Assembly (NCBI RefSeq): GCF_020422885.1
Contig: NZ_CP084622.1
Coordinates: 358,001 to 422,000 of the forward strand
Direction: 5' to 3'
DNA: 64,000 nt
Source: Mesobacillus sp. S13
GTDB lineage: Bacteria; Bacillota; Bacilli; Bacillales; Cytobacillaceae
How positions within the stretch are numbered: position 1 is the stretch's first letter; every line of letters begins with the position of its first letter. The translations under genes were made by a program, and so were the position numbers. Shown piece after piece: positions 59,218 to 64,000 of this stretch. A model generated the notes under the pieces. It was not told the origin of the DNA and made no database searches. It saw only the letters and a program-made list of their open reading frames with translations.

Positions 59218-59233
59218 GGCACTCCCTCCTTCT

Positions 59234-60154
59234 TCATTTTTTTAAAATCGTGCTCGCCAGTAAGCGCGCAAGTCCGCCATTGACAATGGCCACTCCTATA
59301 ATAATTATGATTCCGCCAATGGCACTTATGAGGATAAATTTTTCATGTAAAAGAAAGATGGCGGCAATCAGGGTGACCAAAGGCTCGAGGTAGATGAACG
59401 TGGACACCCTTGAAGCATCCAATACCTCCAGCGCCTTTCCCCAATACCAATAGCCAATTCCAGACACGAATATCGCCAGGAAAAGAAGATGTGCCCACTC
59501 TGTCTGTGTCAGCAAGGGCAGGGATTCCCAGCCTTTATTGCGGATGATAAAAGGGAGGGTGAGCATAAAGCCGATCAAGCTCATGTAAAATGTCACCAAA
59601 AGAGCCGGATAGGGAATTTGCAGCCTTTTTAACAGGATGGAATAGACTGCCCAGTTCAGTGTGCTCAGGATCATCAAAATGAAACCGATGTTCAAGGCGA
59701 ATTCGAAGGAATGGCCGCTCCGGGTAGTGGTGACAAGAAAGACACCTGCTATAGCGACCACCATTCCAATTCCTTTCTTTAGATCCATCTTTTCATGCAA
59801 AAAAAGGACCGACAGCAGAACGGTGAAAATCGGAGAGAACGAAATGAGCCATCCGGCCGATGAAGCATTGATTGTTAACAAGGCTGTTGCCTGCAGGACT
59901 TGGTGAATGAATACACCGAGAATTCCGAGGACTACCAAATGAGGAATGTATCTGATCGAAATCCGCAAAGTATAACGATTTAATAAAAGGATAAACAATA
60001 AAAACAAAGCACCGATGCCAAAGCGAAGCACCAATAGGGAATAGGGGTCAAGCTTCCCGAGTACTGCTTTTGCTGAAACAAAGGAAACTCCCCAAAAACT
60101 GATCGATAATAAGGCATAAACAGATGCGGTAACCTTGGTTCGAAACGGGATCAT
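59234..60154 (-). CDS. EamA/DMT family transporter
   Basis: Ten-helix exporter with two EamA repeats: SISFWGVSFVSAKAVL near residue 17 opens the first, LNWAVYSILLKRL near 165 the second, and YLEPLVTLIAAIFLLHEKF near 255 is a typical family block. Length 306. It heads an apparent two-gene unit with the cysteine dioxygenase, so it may export cysteine, its oxidised product or a related sulfur metabolite. That is inference from position only. Confidence 0.87.
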   Translation of the reverse strand: MIPFRTKVTASVYALLSISFWGVSFVSAKAVLGKLDPYSLLVLRFGIGALFLLFILLLNRYTLRISIRYIPHLVVLGILGVFIHQVLQATALLTINASSAGWLISFSPIFTVLLSVLFLHEKMDLKKGIGMVVAIAGVFLVTTTRSGHSFEFALNIGFILMILSTLNWAVYSILLKRLQIPYPALLVTFYMSLIGFMLTLPFIIRNKGWESLPLLTQTEWAHLLFLAIFVSGIGYWYWGKALEVLDASRVSTFIYLEPLVTLIAAIFLLHEKFILISAIGGIIIIIGVAIVNGGLARLLASTILKK

Positions 60155-60243
60155 GGCACGGAATCCTTTCTGGCGGACAAGTTTTTTACCATCCTATGCT
60201 TGTTTTGGAGGAAGAAGAATCATGAAAAATTATCCAGTGTTAT
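60155..60243. other. Divergent upstream region of the EamA exporter and the ABC-F leader
   Basis: No gene is seen; a putative ABC-F promoter starts at 60244. Confidence 0.4.
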
Positions 60244-60272
60244 TTACAAAATAATGTAAAACTGAGATAATG
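60244..60272 (+). promoter_or_regulatory. Sigma-A-type promoter of the ABC-F leader
   Basis: TTTACA (60244-60249), a 17-base spacer and GATAAT (60267-60272) form a good vegetative promoter. The leader RNA would start near 60279 and run about 340 bases before the ABC-F start codon. Confidence 0.65.
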
Positions 60273-60303
60273 AAGCAAATGGTTAAGGAGGGAAAGTAAG
60301 TTT

Positions 60304-60327
60304 ATGGAACCAACATCTAATTGCTAA
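60304..60327 (+). CDS. Putative 7-residue leader peptide MEPTSNC
   Basis: A strong ribosome binding site AAGGAGGG (60285-60292) is followed 11 bases later by ATG and a seven-codon frame ending in TAA. Short leader peptides of this kind sense ribosome stalling by antibiotics upstream of ABC-F resistance genes. It has no other role that I can see. Confidence 0.6.
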   Translation: MEPTSNC

Positions 60328-60502
60328 TTATTAATTTTATTAATAAGGGATTTTGTACAGAGTGTAAAAAGCCTATATGCATAGGTTTATTTCGTTATGC
60401 TCTTTATGGAATTACAGCAATTAGAAGAAAACTTACTTTACTGAATCATGATACGGATTTTTTGGCATAGGCTTATTTGTGCTTGCTGAAAATGTTGATT
60501 CA

Positions 60503-60534
60503 AGACTGTAGGGGATTTCTACGGTCTTTTTTAT
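60503..60534 (+). terminator. Attenuator terminator in the ABC-F leader
   Basis: AGACTGTAG (60503-60511) pairs with CTACGGTCT (60519-60527), then a T-run, about 85 bases before the start codon. Upstream, AGCCTAT near 60371 can pair locally with ATAGGTT or with ATAGGCT near 60470, so alternative folds exist. Confidence 0.78.
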
Positions 60535-60617
60535 ATGGAAAAAATCGAATAGTAAATGAGTTCTTCTTGGCTGTCCATAAAAGCGTAGCTTCATTATGGA
60601 TGAAAGAAGGAATGGAT

Positions 60618-62555
60618 ATGTTAGAACTGAAAGTGCACGGAATCAAAAAATATATGGAAGCGACGCTGGTCGTGAACAATTTTACATTGGAAGCATTCGA
60701 AGGGGAAAAGGTAGGAATCGTAGGCGCGAACGGAAGCGGAAAAAGCACGGTTCTCAAAGTGATTGCCGGAATCGAGAGGATGCATTATTATCCCGGCTAC
60801 CCTCAGACATCAAGCCCGGGATATGATGAGGGCCTGATTCATCGCCCTAGAGGAGCGTCTTTTGCTTACCTTGAGCAGATGCCATCTTATCCGGCCGGAT
60901 TGAAAGTAATCGATGTGCTGAACCTTGCTTTTGAAGAGGTTCACGGGATTGAAAAAGAGATGCGCGAGATAGAGGGACAGATGCAGGTGTTGGAAGATGG
61001 TGCTCTGGAAAAAGCGCTCAATAAATATAGTGATCTTGTGAATTTATACGAAGCAAGAGGAGGATATGACCAGGAGGAGAAGCTGAGCAAGGTTTGCACT
61101 GGGCTTAAGTTTTCCGAGGACTTTTTACAGAGGGATTTCGATTTGCTGAGCGGCGGGGAGAAGACAACTGTGGGTCTCGGGAAGATCCTGGTACACCAGC
61201 CTGATATCCTGCTGCTGGATGAGCCGACGAACCACCTCGATATGGAATCGATCGAATGGCTGGAAGGCTTTTTGAAAAATTATAAGGGGATCGTGCTGAT
61301 TGTCTCGCATGATCGTTATTTCCTTGATAATGTCGTCAATAAGATCGTCGAGATTGAAGATATGGAAACGATCAGCTACAGAGGGAACTATTCTGCTTTT
61401 ATCAGTCAAAAAGAAGAGAACATGCGGGTGCAATACGATCAGTTCCGCGAGCAGCAGAAGAAAATCAATAATATGGAGAATCAGGTGACGAGCCTGCGCG
61501 ATTGGGCGCTGCGGGCGGACAATAACAAATTCTTCAGGCGGGCAGCGAGCATCCAGAAGAAGCTCGATAAGCTGGATCGAATCGATAAACCGATTTTTGA
61601 GCGCAGGAATATGAGGCTTCATTTTAGCGATGGTATGAGGTCAGGAAAAGAGACGATCAAGGCGATCGATGTCTCCAAGCGTTATGGGGATAAGGTGATT
61701 TTTGATAGTGCAGATTTAATGGTTCATTACGGTGAGCGGGTCGGTCTTGTTGGGCCGAATGGCAGCGGCAAGACGACTTTCCTGAAGATGCTTCTAGGTG
61801 AAGAACAGCCGGACGCAGGTGTGATTGAGTTGGGCGCAAATGTGATGGCCGCCTATCTGCCTCAGAAAATCGAGTTTAAGAATGAAGAGCTGACGGTGTT
61901 GGAGTGTTTCCGTGAGGACATCTCAATTGTCGAAGGAAAAGCACGCGAGTACCTGGCGAAGTTCATGTTTTACAAAAAGAGTGTCTTCAAGAAGGTGAAG
62001 TTCCTGTCAGGCGGTGAGAGGATTCGCTTGAAGCTGGCGATGCTGATGTACCAGGATATCAATTTGCTGATCCTCGATGAACCAACGAATCATCTGGATA
62101 TCGATACGATTGAGACACTGGAAGCAGCACTTGAAGATTTTAAGGGAACGATCTTCTTCATTTCCCACGATCGTTATTTTATCAATAAAATCGGTGAGCG
62201 CGTGATTGGCGTTGAGAATGGCGGCTTGAAGAGTTATGAAGGGAATTATGATGATTATAAAAGGGAGAAAGCTAAGCTTGAAGTGGTGTCGAGTGTGAAG
62301 GAGAAAAGGATGGAGCGAGTCGAGCAACCTGACCAGGGTGCAAAAAAGGAAAGGGGTCAGCGAGTAGTGAAACCAGACCCTGGTGCGAAGCTTTTGAAAA
62401 GGATTGAAAGCCTGGAAAAAGAAATTATGGAACTTGATCTGGTGATGGGCGTCAAACAGGATTATGAGGAGCTGGATCAGCTGTATAGCAGGAAGCAGCA
62501 TTTGAATACAGAGCTTGAGCTGGCAATGGAAATGTGGCTGAGTGCCGGTGAGTAA
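60618..62555 (+). CDS. ABC-F family ATPase, probable ribosome protection protein
   Basis: Cytoplasmic protein with two ABC ATPase domains and no membrane part. Domain 1 has Walker A GANGSGKST near residue 37 and signature LLSGGEKTT near 180 with LLLDEPTNHLD; domain 2 has GPNGSGKTT near 380, signature FLSGGERIRLKL near 465 and LLILDEPTNHLDID. The inter-domain linker (about 250-330) is charged and helical (RVQYDQFREQQKKINNMENQ), the part that reaches toward the peptidyl transferase centre. A charged coiled C-terminal extension follows. The start at 60618 is set by GAAGGA. The attenuated leader suggests an antibiotic-resistance type related to VmlR/Lsa/Msr. Confidence 0.9.
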   Translation: MLELKVHGIKKYMEATLVVNNFTLEAFEGEKVGIVGANGSGKSTVLKVIAGIERMHYYPGYPQTSSPGYDEGLIHRPRGASFAYLEQMPSYPAGLKVIDVLNLAFEEVHGIEKEMREIEGQMQVLEDGALEKALNKYSDLVNLYEARGGYDQEEKLSKVCTGLKFSEDFLQRDFDLLSGGEKTTVGLGKILVHQPDILLLDEPTNHLDMESIEWLEGFLKNYKGIVLIVSHDRYFLDNVVNKIVEIEDMETISYRGNYSAFISQKEENMRVQYDQFREQQKKINNMENQVTSLRDWALRADNNKFFRRAASIQKKLDKLDRIDKPIFERRNMRLHFSDGMRSGKETIKAIDVSKRYGDKVIFDSADLMVHYGERVGLVGPNGSGKTTFLKMLLGEEQPDAGVIELGANVMAAYLPQKIEFKNEELTVLECFREDISIVEGKAREYLAKFMFYKKSVFKKVKFLSGGERIRLKLAMLMYQDINLLILDEPTNHLDIDTIETLEAALEDFKGTIFFISHDRYFINKIGERVIGVENGGLKSYEGNYDDYKREKAKLEVVSSVKEKRMERVEQPDQGAKKERGQRVVKPDPGAKLLKRIESLEKEIMELDLVMGVKQDYEELDQLYSRKQHLNTELELAMEMWLSAGE

Positions 62556-62562
62556 GGATGAG

Positions 62563-62593
62563 GAAGCATGAATTTTTTCATGCTTCTTTTTTT
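62563..62593 (+). terminator. Intrinsic terminator of the ABC-F gene
   Basis: GAAGCATGAA (62563-62572) pairs with TTCATGCTTC (62577-62586), then TTTTTTT. Confidence 0.88.
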
Positions 62594-62699
62594 AGTGTGA
62601 ATTAAACACTATAAATAAGTTGGAAATATAGTAATTTTTACCCTTAAAAAGGAATATTTATGGTATAAATAATAGGTAAAAAGGTTTAGGGGGATTTAC

Positions 62700-63155
62700 G
62701 TGACATTATATGGATTATTTGTGCTTATTCATGTGATCGCGGCCGTTGTTGGTTTAGGAGCGAGCTTTGGAATGCCGGTTGTCGCCAAGTTCGGTGCTAA
62801 ATCAGTAACCAATGCAAAAGTATGTTTTGAGATTAATAAGAAGATAGAAGTATTCGCCAAGGTGGGGTCGATCACCCTGTTGGCAAGCGGGATTTTAATG
62901 GCGATCATCAACCCAACATTGTGGTCACAAGGATGGTTCATCGGCTCATTGATTATATACGTGCTGATTCAGCCTATCGTTGCAGGAATGCTTCCAAAGA
63001 CAATCGAAAAACAGGTCAATATCGTCATGAACAGCAACGACGGCGAATTATCGCCAGAATATCACCAGCTGGATAGAAAAGCCGCAAAGCTTAACGGCAT
63101 CGCTCATGTCGCAGCCGTTGTACTTATCGTACTTATGTCAACAAAACCATTCTAG
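62700..63155 (+). CDS. DUF2269 family membrane protein
   Basis: Small integral membrane protein with four hydrophobic helices (about residues 3-23, 48-68, 76-96 and 128-148). The opening HVIAAVVGLGASFGMPVV with an N-terminal His fits the DUF2269 family. GTG start with TTAGGGGGATTT upstream. Function is unknown. The stop codon overlaps the ribosome binding site of the next small gene, so the two are translated from one message. Confidence 0.83.
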   Translation: MTLYGLFVLIHVIAAVVGLGASFGMPVVAKFGAKSVTNAKVCFEINKKIEVFAKVGSITLLASGILMAIINPTLWSQGWFIGSLIIYVLIQPIVAGMLPKTIEKQVNIVMNSNDGELSPEYHQLDRKAAKLNGIAHVAAVVLIVLMSTKPF

Positions 63156-63167
63156 GGGGAAATGAAA

Positions 63168-63305
63168 ATGCAAGCAAAGCCAATGTTTTATGATGGACAC
63201 GGAGAAAACAAACAGGTTGCTGAAGCGACCCAGCCAACAAGAATCGTCATTACAGAAGAGATGAGGAAATCCATCGGCGGAAATCCTTATGTGTTTGTAA
63301 AATAG
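63168..63305 (+). CDS. 45-residue small protein of unknown function
   Basis: AGGGGGA (63154-63160) is spaced 7 bases before the ATG. The product starts MQAKPMFYDGHGENK and ends RKSIGGNPYVFVK; it is hydrophilic, without Cys or membrane segment. It follows the DUF2269 gene by 12 bp and is followed by a terminator, so it is the last gene of that unit. I do not recognise it. Confidence 0.72.
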   Translation: MQAKPMFYDGHGENKQVAEATQPTRIVITEEMRKSIGGNPYVFVK

Positions 63306-63320
63306 GTTGATCAAGGGAGA

Positions 63321-63350
63321 GCGCTAGCCATATTGGCTGGCGCTTTTTTT
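63321..63350 (+). terminator. Intrinsic terminator
   Basis: GCGCTAGCCA (63321-63330) pairs with TGGCTGGCGC (63334-63343), then seven T. Confidence 0.9.
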
Positions 63351-63419
63351 GTTGTTTAGGACTGCGGGCGGGGGAGTTATTAGGAGAAGGCTGAGTTCGG
63401 ACAAGTTTGGCGGCAGGAG

Positions 63420-64000
63420 AATGAAAGCTGTCAGAAGAAGGAGGGACTTAAGCCAGGTTTGGCGCTAAACGAGGGAAAGCTGTCAGAAGAAGGAGGAACT
63501 TAAGACAGGTTTGGGTTCAACAAGCCAAAAGCTGTCAAGAAACCGAAGTTATTAAGACAGGTTTGAGGTCAACAAGCCCAAAGCTGTCAAGAAACTGAAG
63601 GAATTAAGACAGGTTTAGTTCCAACAAGCCAAAAGCTGTCAAGAAACCGAAGTTATTAAGACAGGTTTGAGGTCAACAAGCCCAAAGCTGTCAAGAAAGC
63701 GAAGGAATTAAGACAGGTTTGAGCTCAACAAGCGAAAAGCTGTCAAGAAACCGGAGGAATTAAGACAGGTTTGGATCCAACAAGCGAAAAGCTGTCAAGA
63801 AACCGAAGTTATTAAGACAGGATTGGGTTCAACAAGCAAAAAGCTGTCAAGAAACCGAAGTTATTAAGACAGGTTTGGGTCCAACAAGCGAAAAGCTGTC
63901 AAGAAACCGAGGTTATTAAGACAGGATTGGGTCCAACAAGCGAAAAGCTGTCAAGAAACCGGAGGAATTAAGACAGGTTTGGATCCAACAAGCGAAAAGC
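63420..64000. repeat. 52-bp-period tandem repeat array running off the window
   Basis: GCTGTC starts at 63427, 63479, 63531, 63583, 63635, 63687, 63739, 63791, 63843, 63895 and 63947 with exactly 52 bp between each, and the next unit begins at 63999. Each unit contains CTGTC and, 21 bases on, GACAG, so it can form a small stem. Units differ at several fixed positions (e.g. GGTTTGGGTC versus GGTTTGAGGTC-like text). There are no unique spacers. Confidence 0.95.

Noticed and set aside
63420..64000. CRISPR array
   Set aside because: The whole 52-bp unit repeats and there are no unique spacers; no cas genes are in the window.

Overview
The window reads as a chromosome segment of a spore-forming, respiring Bacillaceae (Bacillus/Mesobacillus-like). 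Reasons: purine-rich Shine-Dalgarno sequences with many TTG/GTG starts, strong intrinsic terminators, CATANNNTA sigma-K-type promoters in front of spore-surface genes, a perfect Zur box, a cre site, and typical Bacillus families (RlmCD, bacillolysin, LutABC, YfkAB, DUF1456). No rRNA, tRNA, transposase, integrase or CRISPR array was seen. Several gene starts given here differ from the longest open frame because a ribosome binding site or a transcript start decides them.

Layout. 0-5.7 kb: the 3' part of rlmCD, an Fpg/Nei-type DNA glycosylase, a HAD phosphatase, a lipoprotein, a frameshifted DUF429 gene and a NIF3-family protein. 6-15.5 kb: a probable spore-surface glycosylation locus with a giant collagen-like protein (129 uninterrupted Gly-X-Y triplets, nearly all GPT), five glycosyltransferases and a sugar-nucleotide epimerase, with sigma-K-like promoters. 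15.8-20.4 kb: tRNA-dihydrouridine synthase, secreted thermolysin-type protease and SstT. Just after the protease lies a remnant of the rlmCD 3' end plus its terminator, so 1.3-18.8 kb may be an old insertion island. 20.7-31.1 kb: a sugar uptake and sensing block: ChvE-type binding protein, ABC ATPase and permease, then a XylFII/LytS/YesN-like sensing system, a second sugar-binding lipoprotein and a Gfo/Idh/MocA oxidoreductase. 31.6-34.3 kb: a small unknown gene and katG.

34.9-40.2 kb: L-lactate permease, its GntR-family regulator and LutABC, a complete lactate utilisation unit. 40.2-44.4 kb: an NrdR box and a cobalamin riboswitch in front of a hotdog thioesterase and a class I ribonucleotide reductase, so this B12-independent reductase is probably shut off when B12 is present. 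44.5-48.7 kb: acetyltransferase, amine oxidase, YfkAB radical SAM protein and an EAL protein. 49-50.5 kb: NarK with an Fnr box. 50.8-52.5 kb: an EamA exporter divergent from an Lrp-type regulator. 52.6-54.4 kb: two peptide-type ABC permeases without partners. 54.6-57.9 kb: a Zur-controlled zinc operon (ZnuA-like, permease, TIGR03943/DUF1980 protein). 58.1-60.2 kb: DUF1456 protein, cysteine dioxygenase and another EamA exporter. 60.2-62.6 kb: an ABC-F gene behind a leader peptide and attenuator. 62.7-63.3 kb: a DUF2269 membrane protein and a 45-residue protein.

The least explained part is the intergenic DNA. Two unrelated tandem-repeat families share an exact 52-bp period (34.5 kb with an inverted relative at 48.7 kb; 63.4 kb to the window end). 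A third array has a 21-bp period (50.7 kb). A 114-bp core is shared in opposite orientation between 34.4 and 48.8 kb at about 82% identity without gaps. These, the rlmCD tail remnant, the ABC-F leader and the sigma-K glycosylation locus are the best candidates for undescribed biology.
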